A stretch of 39,745 nt of DNA from JBCKUK01 sp038924905 (GTDB lineage Bacteria; Pseudomonadota; Gammaproteobacteria; Burkholderiales; Methylophilaceae). Positions 1 through 6,861 of this stretch are shown piece after piece. Position numbers and translations under genes: made by a program. The notes beneath the pieces were generated by a model. The model ran no database searches, was not told the origin of the DNA, and saw nothing but the letters and a program-made list of their open reading frames with translations. Location: the NCBI GenBank assembly GCA_038924905.1, contig JBCKUK010000011.1, positions 1 through 39,745 of the forward strand. The letters run 5' to 3'. Within the stretch, counting starts at the first letter, position 1; the number at the start of each line of letters is the position of its first letter.

Positions 1-828
1 ATGGGTGCGGCTGATGTGGAGGCTTTTTTAACGCATTTGGCGGTTGAGCGAAATGTATCGGCCAGCACGCAGAATCAGGCTAAAAGCGCATTGTTGTATT
101 TGTATAAAGGGGTGTTGGGCATAGAGCTGCCTTGGCTGGATAATGTCACTCAGGCTAAAGCGCCTAAACGCCTGCCTGTGGTGTTGACGCAGCAAGAGGT
201 GCATGCAGTGTTAACGCGTCTGGACGGATCTATTTGGATAATCGCCAGCTTGTTATATGGCAGTGGCTTGCGCATTATGGAGTGCTTGCGTTTGCGGGTG
301 AAAGATATTGATTTTGCCCGCGGTGAGATTTTGGTGCGGGAGGGTAAGGGGTTTAAAGATAGAGTAACCATGCTGCCCGTTTCATTGGCACAGCCGCTTA
401 AGCAGCACTTGCTCAAGGTGCAGGCGCTACATGCTGCTGATTTAGCTGATGGCTATGGCGATGTATTTATGCCAATGGCGTTAGATAGAAAGTACCCCAA
501 CGCCGGTAAATCCTGGGCTTGGCAATATGTGTTTCCTTCCATCAAGCTATCGGTTGATCCACGTTCTAAAAAGGTAAGGCGCCACCATGCGGACGAAAAG
601 ACCATACAGCGCGCTGTAAAAAAAGCAGTTGGATTAGCAAAAATCAATAAACTGGCTACCCCGCATACTTTTCGCCACAGCTTCGCCACGCATTTGCTGG
701 AGGGCGGCTACGACATTCGCACCGCGCAGGAGTTGCTGGGGCATAGCGATGTGGCAACTACCATGATTTACACGCATGTGCTTAATAGAGGCGGGCGTGG
801 GGTGAATAGCCCCTTGGATGCGCTTTAG
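1..828 (+). CDS. intI: Integron-type tyrosine recombinase (IntI family), 5' end outside window
   Basis: Site-specific recombinase that in integrons joins attI and attC sites. The reading frame is open from the first base, and the visible 275 residues align with IntI1 from about its residue 60, so the N-terminal SAM-like part probably lies upstream; the ATG at position 1 is probably internal. Visible tyrosine-recombinase signatures are the first catalytic Arg in GSGLRIMECLRLR, the Lys in GKGFKDR, HTFRHSFATHLL, LGHSDV, and the nucleophile Tyr in MIYTHVL. The IntI-specific extra patch that separates integron integrases from XerC/D is present (LDRKYPNAGKSWAWQYVFP), as is DPRSKKVRRHH. Integron cassettes usually lie on the 5' side of intI, which is outside the window. 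The toxin-antitoxin genes downstream show no recognisable attC site. Family assignment is secure; activity is not known. Confidence 0.93.
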   Translation: MGAADVEAFLTHLAVERNVSASTQNQAKSALLYLYKGVLGIELPWLDNVTQAKAPKRLPVVLTQQEVHAVLTRLDGSIWIIASLLYGSGLRIMECLRLRVKDIDFARGEILVREGKGFKDRVTMLPVSLAQPLKQHLLKVQALHAADLADGYGDVFMPMALDRKYPNAGKSWAWQYVFPSIKLSVDPRSKKVRRHHADEKTIQRAVKKAVGLAKINKLATPHTFRHSFATHLLEGGYDIRTAQELLGHSDVATTMIYTHVLNRGGRGVNSPLDAL

Positions 829-879
829 GTGGGCCTTGTTGGTGAAGCTGGCTGGCTTTGTAACTTTTAGCGGAAAATT

Positions 880-1266
880 TTAGTCCGGCCTTGCCTGAAA
901 CCGCACGCTAGGTAAGCCATGGTAATCAATGTCTTGCGTCCAAAATAGCGCTTCGTGTTCCAACGCCATGCTGTACATAACGGCATCGGCCATGGCGAGT
1001 TTGTATTGTTGTGCTATGACCGATGCGGCAATTGCTTGCGCATCGGTGAGCGGCAACACGCGTCCGTGACGCATTACATCCATACATTGCGTGACCACGG
1101 CAGGGGGCACCAGTTGCGAGATGCGTTTATGCACTTCGTAAAGGGCGATAACGGGGACGATTAGAGCATCAGTATTTAATATTGCAGGCTCAAAATAATC
1201 TGCTTGTGAGGTATCCAAAAAATATTCAATCCAACCCGATGAATCCACCACATTGAGCTTATTCAT
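880..1266 (-). CDS. vapC: VapC-type PIN-domain ribonuclease toxin
   Basis: Toxin of a type II VapBC module; PIN-domain toxins cleave RNA with Mg2+ held by four acidic residues. Counting from the ATG at 1266, candidate ligands are Asp8 (VVDSSGWIEY), Glu44 (ALYEVHK), Asp94 (MADAVMYSMA) and Asp112/Asp114 (TQDIDYHGL). The length of about 128 residues is normal for VapC. A TTG three bases upstream (1269) is a possible but weaker start. The ATG lies inside the end of vapB (GATGAATAA arrangement), giving an 8-base overlap typical of translationally coupled antitoxin-toxin pairs. It is transcribed towards the integrase gene. The RNA target cannot be read from sequence. Confidence 0.9.
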   Translation of the reverse strand: MNKLNVVDSSGWIEYFLDTSQADYFEPAILNTDALIVPVIALYEVHKRISQLVPPAVVTQCMDVMRHGRVLPLTDAQAIAASVIAQQYKLAMADAVMYSMALEHEALFWTQDIDYHGLPSVRFQARPD

Positions 1267-1483
1267 CAAAATGGTCTTTTTCCTTGGGGATTTCGGTATC
1301 GGTAATGTTGTAGCCCTTGAGTATGCCGCGGTAAGCGCTCATTGGCAGCTTGGGCTTGATGATAATCTGCTTTGCATCGCCCTCAAACGAAATAGTAGAG
1401 CCTGGCTCAATGCCAAGCTGTTTGCGTAGTGCGGCAGGCAGGGTGACTTGCCCCTTGCTGGATACAACCGCGGTAATTGCCAT
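1259..1483 (-). CDS. vapB: VapB-type antitoxin, AbrB/SpoVT swapped-hairpin fold
   Basis: DNA-binding antitoxin that should neutralise the VapC encoded immediately downstream and repress its own promoter. The N-terminal half has the AbrB/MazE swapped-hairpin signature (VSSKGQVTLPAALRKQLGI, then PGSTISFE); the C-terminal tail (about residues 48-74) is the part that normally wraps the toxin. Two consecutive ATG codons exist (1486 and 1483). The AGGAGG ribosome-binding site at 1489-1494 is only 2 bases from the first but 5 from the second, so 1483 is preferred. Tandem direct repeats upstream (1508-1538) could be its operator. Confidence 0.88.
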   Translation of the reverse strand: MAITAVVSSKGQVTLPAALRKQLGIEPGSTISFEGDAKQIIIKPKLPMSAYRGILKGYNITDTEIPKEKDHFDE

Positions 1484-1507
1484 CATAACCTCCTAATTCT
1501 TTACATG

Positions 1508-1538
1508 CTATAAAAGTAAAGAATACTATAAAAGTAAA
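1508..1538 (-). promoter_or_regulatory. Tandem 13-bp direct repeats, possible vapBC operator/promoter
   Basis: The 13-base word CTATAAAAGTAAA occurs at 1508-1520 and again at 1526-1538 (18-base period), with a partial third copy (AAATAAGTAAAG) following. On the minus strand these lie just upstream of vapB and include TATAG-like -10 hexamers and TTTACT-like -35 hexamers. The repeats are seen directly; their role as operator for the VapB antitoxin is inference from position. Confidence 0.5.
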
Positions 1539-1563
1539 TCGTTGTAAATAAGTAAAGAGGTTG

Positions 1564-1606
1564 TTGATAATGTTTTTTGCAAGGCGTATTATAACAATTG
1601 TTATAA
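1564..1606 (+). promoter_or_regulatory. Promoter with overlapping 18-bp palindromic operator for the antitoxin-doc pair
   Basis: A sigma70-like promoter can be read as TTGATA (1564-1569), a 17-base spacer, and TATTAT (1587-1592). A perfect 18-bp palindrome, TTATAACAATTGTTATAA (1589-1606), overlaps the -10 element and ends 16 bases before the antitoxin ATG. A palindrome over the -10 box is the usual layout for autorepression by a swapped-hairpin antitoxin. The sequence symmetry is observed; binding is inferred. Confidence 0.62.
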
Positions 1607-1622
1607 CTAACTAGGTGATGAT

Positions 1623-1847
1623 ATGCAAACCTTGAAACTGACTCAAATTGGTAACTCCGTCGGCTTGATTTTGCCCAAGGGAGTGCTGGCACGCTTAAAG
1701 CTGCAAAAGGGCGATATGGTGTTTTTAACCGATGCGCCTGGCGCGGTAACCATTACGCCGCATGACCCTGATTTTGAGGAGAAAATGACATTGGCTCGCC
1801 AAATTATGAAAGAACGCCGCGCTGTTTTACGCGAGCTGGCTAAATAA
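1623..1847 (+). CDS. AbrB/MazE-type antitoxin paired with Doc
   Basis: A 74-residue DNA-binding antitoxin. The swapped-hairpin signature is clear (LTQIGNSVGLILPKGVLARL, then KGDMVFLTD), closest in style to MazE/VapB-like antitoxins rather than Phd. The C-terminal Lys/Glu/Arg-rich helix probably contacts the toxin. The ATG follows an AGGTGAT ribosome-binding site at 1613-1619. The stop codon overlaps the toxin start by one base (TAATG), so the two genes are translationally coupled. A palindrome over the promoter suggests autorepression. It should act by sequestering the Doc-like protein downstream. Confidence 0.87.
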   Translation: MQTLKLTQIGNSVGLILPKGVLARLKLQKGDMVFLTDAPGAVTITPHDPDFEEKMTLARQIMKERRAVLRELAK

Positions 1848-2233
1848 TGCCTAGTTGGCACTGGTTGGATAACGCTGTATTGCTCGCAGTGCATGGTGAA
1901 CAACTGGCAGAACATGGCGGAATTTCTGGCATTAGAGATGAAGGCATGTTTATTTTAGCCATGTCGCGCGCGCAGAATTTGGCAGCCTATGGTGAGCCGG
2001 ACTATGCTGATCTGGCAGCAGCTTATGGCGTTGGCATTGCCAAAAATCACCCGTTTTTAGATGGTAACAAGCGCACCGCTTTTGTGGCGACTGAACTTTT
2101 TTTAATGCTAAATGGTTATAAGTTGCAAGCCACTGATGTGGATTGTATTTTTACCATGCTGGCGGTTGCTTCAAGTGAGATGGACGAAGCCGCTTTTGCC
2201 GACTGGCTACGCGCCAACTGCGGCAAGCGCTAA
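1847..2233 (+). CDS. doc: Doc (death-on-curing) Fic-fold toxin
   Basis: A 128-residue toxin of the Fic/Doc family. In phage P1 the homologue phosphorylates and inactivates elongation factor Tu. The active-site motif HPFLDGNKRTAF spans residues 68-79 with catalytic His68, fitting the Doc form HxFx(D/N)(A/G)NKR. The length is typical of stand-alone Doc. The partner antitoxin is of AbrB/MazE type rather than Phd, a combination known in other bacteria. The ATG shares its A with the antitoxin stop. With VapBC, the integrase neighbourhood carries two toxin-antitoxin modules. Confidence 0.9.
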   Translation: MPSWHWLDNAVLLAVHGEQLAEHGGISGIRDEGMFILAMSRAQNLAAYGEPDYADLAAAYGVGIAKNHPFLDGNKRTAFVATELFLMLNGYKLQATDVDCIFTMLAVASSEMDEAAFADWLRANCGKR

Positions 2234-2283
2234 TTATGTTAAGACTTGAATGTGGAAAATGTACATTGATACAAGGCTAATTA

Positions 2284-3654
2284 ATGACTAAAAGAATGAG
2301 CTTACGTCTTCGCCTCAACCTGCTGATTACTGCATTATCGCTATTGTTTATACTGGCGACAGGCTTGGTGCTTGTTAAAGATACACGCACCTCAATCAGA
2401 GAGCGGGTGGAGGCTGCCACACGGGTGACGGTGCAGCTACTAGACACCGTGATTATCAGCTCGGTACAAAACTCTGACTGGGGTTACACGCATGAGGTGC
2501 TGGGCGGTTTTCTACAGTCATTGGGCTATGTGCGCAGCAGCCAGATTATGCTGTATGACATTCGCGGCAATCTCATTTATCAATCGCCCCCATCCAAATA
2601 TCGTACAGATATACGGCCGCCACAATGGTTCGTTAAATTGGTAGAGCCTGCCCCCGAGACCGTGCAGCGGCGTATTCGTTACGGAACCTTGGTGGTGACA
2701 TCGAGCTCTGCGGGCTCGATCCGTGAAGCGTGGAGTGGGGTGCTTCCACTAATGTGGATAGGCCTTGGTTTTTTCGTGCTGCTGAATGGCACGGTGTATT
2801 GGATGCTGGGCCGTTGGCTACACCCGGTGAATAGTATTCTTGGCGCCATTAACCGCATGGAGCAGGGCGATTTAACAGCACGGCTGCCCGAGTTTAAGCA
2901 GCCTGAATTCGCGCGCATTGCGCACAGCCTGAACCGCATGGCTGAGTCACTTGGCGCGGAGCGCGAGCTGGAAGAAAACCGCCAATTGACGCACTTGATT
3001 CAGCAGCATATTGAAGAAGAGCGCCAAAGTCTTGCACGCGAGCTGCATGACGAGCTGGGGCAATATGTCACGGCGATTAAAACTTTTGCGGTGGGCATTG
3101 CCAATAAAACCAAAACCAAAATGCCGGATGTAGAGGCCAACGCGCAAACGATTGTAGCTGCGGCAAATCATATTTATAACGGTATGCATGACATTATCCA
3201 CCAGTTGCGGCCGGGCTCGCTGGATAATCTGGGCTTGTCAGAAACCTTGCGCGATGCAGTGGCTATTTGGCAGGGTCAACACCCGGAAGTCCGATTTACT
3301 TTGAACTTAAGCGATAATTTTGGTGACCAACACTTTAATAATTTGGGTGAGACGACAAATATCAATATGTACCGCATCGTGCAAGAATCAGTGACTAATG
3401 TGCTGAGACACGCACAGGCAACAGGGATAGATATTGCTTTAACCCGAAGTGAGAGCGGCGAATTGCAATTAACCATTAAAGATAATGGTGCAGGCATGGA
3501 TGTTGATGATGTCGATCAAACGCAACACTTTGGTTTGCTGGGCATGCGAGAGCGGGCACAGGCCTTAAATGGTAACTTTAGTATAGATTCAGCACCCAAG
3601 CGTGGTACTTTGATCAGCGTGACAATCCCAAACGAAGGAAAAGTAAAAGTATGA
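2284..3654 (+). CDS. Membrane sensor histidine kinase, NarL-partner type (possibly MxaY)
   Basis: Two-component sensor of 456 residues. It has a transmembrane helix at about 11-31, a periplasmic sensing segment of about 120 residues, a second helix at about 151-173, a HAMP linker (about 174-226), a HisKA_3 dimerisation domain with phospho-acceptor His255 in ARELHDELGQ, and an HATPase domain with an N-box (IVQESVTNVLRHAQA), G1 (IKDNGAGMD) and G2 (FGLLGMRERA). The stop overlaps the regulator's ATG by 4 bases, so the two are one operon. In methylotrophs the similar pair MxaY/MxaX (MoxY/MoxX) controls methanol dehydrogenase genes; calling this pair MxaYX is plausible but not provable from sequence alone. 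The signal sensed is unknown. Confidence 0.88.
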   Translation: MTKRMSLRLRLNLLITALSLLFILATGLVLVKDTRTSIRERVEAATRVTVQLLDTVIISSVQNSDWGYTHEVLGGFLQSLGYVRSSQIMLYDIRGNLIYQSPPSKYRTDIRPPQWFVKLVEPAPETVQRRIRYGTLVVTSSSAGSIREAWSGVLPLMWIGLGFFVLLNGTVYWMLGRWLHPVNSILGAINRMEQGDLTARLPEFKQPEFARIAHSLNRMAESLGAERELEENRQLTHLIQQHIEEERQSLARELHDELGQYVTAIKTFAVGIANKTKTKMPDVEANAQTIVAAANHIYNGMHDIIHQLRPGSLDNLGLSETLRDAVAIWQGQHPEVRFTLNLSDNFGDQHFNNLGETTNINMYRIVQESVTNVLRHAQATGIDIALTRSESGELQLTIKDNGAGMDVDDVDQTQHFGLLGMRERAQALNGNFSIDSAPKRGTLISVTIPNEGKVKV

Positions 3655-4292
3655 GTGAGCCAATCAAGGTAATGTTGGTAGATGACCACGCGGTGGTACG
3701 CATGGGTTTCAAAATGTTGTTGGAATCTGCCTCCGATATCAAAATAATTGCAGAGGCCGAAAATGGCGAGCAGGCGATCAAGCAGTATGTTGAACATCAC
3801 CCGGATGTAGTGGTGATGGATATTACGATGCCAGGCATAGGTGGGTTGGAAGCCATAGAGCGCATTATGGCTAAAGATAATACAGCGCGTATTCTGGTGA
3901 TCTCGGCGCATGAAGATTCGGTGCACCCCAAGCGCGTACTCAATGCAGGAGCGATGGGCTATTTGACCAAGCGCAGCGCGGCAGAAGAGCTCATCAAGGC
4001 CATTCGTACCGTGGCCGGTCGCAAGATATACCTTGAAGCAAGCATTGCGCAACAGATGGCGATTCAGCAGTTAAATGGCGGGGAAACCCCGGTGGATGTG
4101 CTGTCAGATCGTGAATTTGAAGTGTTTATGGCGCTGGCTAAAGGCAAAACCACCAACGATATTGCCGAAACTTTATGTCTATCACCGCGTACTGTGGGTA
4201 CGCATCTCTACAACATTAAACAAAAACTCAATGCCAACAACTCTGCGGAAATCGCACTGATCGCGATGCGTTCAGGGTTGTTGGATGTCTAA
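3651..4292 (+). CDS. NarL/LuxR-family response regulator (possibly MxaX)
   Basis: A 213-residue DNA-binding response regulator, partner of the overlapping upstream kinase. The receiver domain (about 1-120) has the acidic pair Asp11/Asp12, phospho-acceptor Asp57 (VVMDITMPG), a Ser in the SAHED segment and the conserved Lys in GYLTK. The C-terminal LuxR-type helix-turn-helix (about 148-210) reads LSDREFEVFMALAKGKTTND followed by LSPRTVGTHLYNIKQKL. It should act in the cytoplasm as a phosphorylation-dependent transcription factor. The target genes are not visible here. Confidence 0.9.
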   Translation: MSEPIKVMLVDDHAVVRMGFKMLLESASDIKIIAEAENGEQAIKQYVEHHPDVVVMDITMPGIGGLEAIERIMAKDNTARILVISAHEDSVHPKRVLNAGAMGYLTKRSAAEELIKAIRTVAGRKIYLEASIAQQMAIQQLNGGETPVDVLSDREFEVFMALAKGKTTNDIAETLCLSPRTVGTHLYNIKQKLNANNSAEIALIAMRSGLLDV

Positions 4293-4308
4293 AAAACTGA
4301 CCAGAAAA

Positions 4309-4956
4309 CTAATTGGCGGCGTAGCGCGCCACGTGCATCTGGTCTAGCTCAACCATCTCTACCACTGCGCGGTCGCCGCTGCCTATGCGACCCATGTCAG
4401 GTGGAATCAAAAAAGTAATCGGTTTGTTTTTCTCGCCAGCCTTCTCACCCACTGGAGCGCCCGTGGCTACTCTCCAGCGTTGCCAGTCATCTTTTGGCGG
4501 CACTTCGGCTCCAAGCGAGCGCACTTTTTCCAATAGCATCATCTTTTCATCGCCAATAATGAGATTCCATACTTCTACGTGTATCAGGCGAGTTGCCTGT
4601 GCTTGGATGGGCTTGGCGTCAGTCAGATTGCCAGTTAGATCGATAACGCCATTATTTACTGCGACAGCTGAGGCTGGTAGTGCCTCGATACTGGGCGTAA
4701 TGGTTTCAAAGCCTGCGGTGAGAAAAGCGTCGCGATAGTGGTCAGGCGGCGTATCTGCTAATGTGCGATGTTTTTCTTCCTCACGCAGCTTTGCTTCATA
4801 GGCGTTGTTGACAATCTTGTCCGCGCCGCGCATCAGGATAGAGCGGGCGATTTGCTGCGCGACGGGTCCACCCATGCAGCCGCTCAAGAAAATTACTGGC
4901 GTAACAAACGTTAACGCCAGAATGAGCAATCTCACTGTGCGGTAAAAGGCAGACAT
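4309..4956 (-). CDS. Predicted lipoprotein of unknown function
   Basis: A 215-residue protein with a basic N-terminus, a hydrophobic stretch and a lipobox LSGC placing the lipidated Cys at residue 27, so it is likely an outer- or inner-membrane lipoprotein. The rest is soluble and contains no motif I recognise. It ends convergently with the response regulator (16 bases between stop codons) and there is no visible terminator between them. No clear ribosome-binding site precedes the ATG. The function cannot be assigned; it might be regulated together with the permease upstream on the same strand, but the 133-base gap argues for its own promoter. Confidence 0.72.
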   Translation of the reverse strand: MSAFYRTVRLLILALTFVTPVIFLSGCMGGPVAQQIARSILMRGADKIVNNAYEAKLREEEKHRTLADTPPDHYRDAFLTAGFETITPSIEALPASAVAVNNGVIDLTGNLTDAKPIQAQATRLIHVEVWNLIIGDEKMMLLEKVRSLGAEVPPKDDWQRWRVATGAPVGEKAGEKNKPITFLIPPDMGRIGSGDRAVVEMVELDQMHVARYAAN

Positions 4957-5089
4957 AATTGATAGTGTTTATAAACCAGTCTTTACGTTTTATCTGTATG
5001 TTTATATGCGTATTTTTAACGCGGAAAAATAAGCCTATGCCTGGATTTATTAAATGTCCAGCATAAATTACTGTTTTCATTGGCCTAAG

Positions 5090-5941
5090 TTACTTTTGTG
5101 TTGGTTTTACGCACACACTGATGATGCCGCTCAGCATAATAATACCGACCGCAAGCCAGCGATCTGGCGACAGAGTCTCACTCCACAACACAATGCCAAA
5201 CAGACTGGCAAGCACTACCGTGGCGTAAGCCAGGCTTCCTACGACAACGGGATTGCCGGTACGATAGGCACGCGTCATTGCCAGCTGCGCGATGGTGGCT
5301 GAAACGCCAGTTCCCAATAAGAGCGGTAAGTCTTGCCATGTGAGCGGGGTAAAGTGATGCAGCAGCATCCACAGGCCGCTGCCGATTGTAGATACCAGCG
5401 TGAAATAAAACACTGTGCGCCAATCAGGTTCGCCTGTGCGGGCAAGCTGCGTAACGTTGATATATACCACGCCAGCCAAAACACCTGAGAGTAGCCCCAA
5501 CCCGCCAGAGACCAGCTCATCTGCGTGCAGGCTTGGTCTTAGCAGCAAGGCAACACCAATAAAGCCTAATATGATGGCTGCGATCAGCAGTTTTCTTGGG
5601 CGCTCATGTAGCAAAAAAGGCGCGAACATGGCCATAAATAGTGGCGAGGTGTAATTCAATGTAACGGCAGTGGCTAGAGGCAATGCGCTAATGGCATAAA
5701 AAAATAGCAGGAGCGAGACAAAACCCACCATACCGCGTGACAATTGCCTGCCCAATAAGGGCGTAGCAAGAGGTAAATGACGGCACTTGGTAAATGCAAA
5801 AATAAACAGAAAACCAAAAAATGAGCGATAAAAAACCAGCTCGGGTGTTGTGAATTTTTGTGCGCCAATTTTTACCAAAACTCCCATGATGGCAAAAAAG
5901 AATGCAGCCACCAGCATCCATAAACTGCCTAATTTATGCAT
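5090..5941 (-). CDS. EamA-family (drug/metabolite transporter) permease
   Basis: A hydrophobic protein of about 283 residues with roughly ten predicted transmembrane helices in two repeats, the layout of the EamA/RhaT 10-TM DMT superfamily. Recognisable family features are the conserved N-terminal helix (MLVAAFFFAIMGVLVKIGA), the ELVFYRS segment after it, ALPLATAVTLNYTSPLFMA in the first repeat, and the equivalent ATIAQLAMTRAYRTGNPVVV in the second. It probably exports a small metabolite or amino acid; the substrate cannot be deduced. A TTG at 5953 would add four residues, but the ATG at 5941 matches the usual family start better. It is transcribed opposite to the next gene pair. Confidence 0.85.
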   Translation of the reverse strand: MHKLGSLWMLVAAFFFAIMGVLVKIGAQKFTTPELVFYRSFFGFLFIFAFTKCRHLPLATPLLGRQLSRGMVGFVSLLLFFYAISALPLATAVTLNYTSPLFMAMFAPFLLHERPRKLLIAAIILGFIGVALLLRPSLHADELVSGGLGLLSGVLAGVVYINVTQLARTGEPDWRTVFYFTLVSTIGSGLWMLLHHFTPLTWQDLPLLLGTGVSATIAQLAMTRAYRTGNPVVVGSLAYATVVLASLFGIVLWSETLSPDRWLAVGIIMLSGIISVCVKPTQK

Positions 5942-6105
5942 TTTTTTGAACAAGCAGAGAATATTGCGCGAAACGATGTTTTTTCAAGCAGATTTTTATG
6001 GCTGGTTGGTGTTGGAGGACTATAATATCAGGCTATTTGCTGTAGACGATTCTTGAACCAATACATTTGATTAATCTGTTTGCTTAGCCCAATCGCCTAG
6101 CCTAT

Positions 6106-6134
6106 TTGATTAAACAATGGTTTTGCGATAATCT
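6106..6134 (+). promoter_or_regulatory. Predicted sigma70 promoter for the small-membrane-protein operon
   Basis: TTGATT (6106-6111), a 17-base spacer, and TAATCT (6129-6134) precede the AGGAGA ribosome-binding site at 6164-6169 and the GTG start at 6176. The spacing and hexamers fit sigma70; no experimental support. Confidence 0.45.
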
Positions 6135-6175
6135 CAGGCACTGTTGGAAAAATATTTTTTACTAGGAGATTGACC

Positions 6176-6280
6176 GTGAAGAACCCGTTAGATTCTATAT
6201 GTGGCACTATTATTGCCGGCTTTGTACTTACCATTGTTTTGTACGTTTTGTTGAAAAACTTTATTTTGGCGGGGGTATAA
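6176..6280 (+). CDS. 34-residue single-helix membrane protein
   Basis: A small reading frame beginning GTG, 6 bases after an AGGAGA ribosome-binding site, and ending TAA only 3 bases before the next start. The product begins MKNPLDSICG and is then a single hydrophobic helix (about residues 10-27) with a KNF turn and a hydrophobic tail. The strong ribosome-binding site, a promoter upstream and close spacing to the PuuD-like gene support a real gene. It could be a small accessory subunit of that membrane protein. No family is recognised and the role is inference. Confidence 0.6.
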   Translation: MKNPLDSICGTIIAGFVLTIVLYVLLKNFILAGV

Positions 6281-6283
6281 GTC

Positions 6284-6775
6284 ATGGAAATGTTACCTGG
6301 TATTTTTCGCTGGTTCCACATTATGGCCGGTGTAGCCTGGATTGGCCTGCTTTACTACTTTAATCTGGTGCAAGTACCCGCCATGAAAGATGCCACTGCA
6401 GATGGCACGGCAGCGGGTATTTCCAAGCATGTGGCACCACGCGCTTTGCTCTGGTTCCGCTGGTCAGCCGTAGTTACCTGGGTGATGGGGGCTGCATTGC
6501 TGGGTGCAGCGTTTAAGGATGCATTCATGCTGCAAAATGGCTATGAAGCGATTGGCGTTGGCGCATGGTTAGGCACAATCATGTTGTTTAACGTGTGGGT
6601 ACTCATCTGGCCAAATCAGAAAAAGATTTTGGGGATGGTGACAGCCACTGATGATGAAAAAGCCAAGGCACGACGCGTGGCGTTTTTGGCATCGCGTACC
6701 AATGTCATGCTGTCAATCCCAATGCTGTTTTTTATGGCAAATGGACTGACACACAAAGCGCTTATTGGTCTGTAA
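6284..6775 (+). CDS. PuuD-like (urate-hydroxylase membrane domain) protein
   Basis: A 163-residue membrane protein with about four helices (8-27, 57-78, 92-110, 137-155). It resembles the membrane domain of PuuD/Urate_ox_N proteins: RWFHIMAGVAWIGLLYYFNL, HVAPRALLWFRWSA, NVWVLIWPNQKK and SRTNVMLSIPMLFFM are characteristic. Full PuuD has more helices and a C-terminal cytochrome c domain, absent here. Conserved His12 and His49 could be metal or haem ligands. Because no other purine-catabolism gene is near, urate oxidation is doubtful; a redox or respiratory accessory role is equally possible. It is probably co-transcribed with the 34-residue protein upstream and ended by a strong terminator. Confidence 0.75.
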   Translation: MEMLPGIFRWFHIMAGVAWIGLLYYFNLVQVPAMKDATADGTAAGISKHVAPRALLWFRWSAVVTWVMGAALLGAAFKDAFMLQNGYEAIGVGAWLGTIMLFNVWVLIWPNQKKILGMVTATDDEKAKARRVAFLASRTNVMLSIPMLFFMANGLTHKALIGL

Positions 6776-6791
6776 AGTTATTACTAGCTGT

Positions 6792-6820
6792 AAACGGCGG
6801 CTAATGCCGCCGTTTTTATT
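6792..6820 (+). terminator. Rho-independent terminator after the PuuD-like gene
   Basis: A perfect stem of ten base pairs (AAACGGCGGC at 6792-6801 with its complement at 6806-6815), a TAAT loop, and a T-rich tail, 16 bases after the stop codon. It separates the PuuD-like operon from argD. Confidence 0.9.
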
Positions 6821-6861
6821 TTTATTGTTGATTAACATAAGTTTGATTGAGTGGAATGTCA

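Noticed and set aside
829..2283. Toxin-antitoxin genes as integron cassettes
   Set aside because: I looked for attC-like RYYYAAC/GTTRRRY pairs flanking hairpins in 829-879, 1487-1622 and 2234-2283. GTT-containing words occur (for example in the 1589-1606 palindrome and near 2239) but none fits both core sites.
4385..4738. Long plus-strand frame opposite the lipoprotein gene
   Set aside because: It lies entirely antisense to a protein with a clear signal peptide and lipobox and encodes nothing recognisable; treated as a shadow frame.
6284..6775. Functional urate hydroxylase (PuuD)
   Set aside because: The protein has only about four helices and no cytochrome c domain, and no purine-catabolism genes are nearby; it is labelled PuuD-like only.
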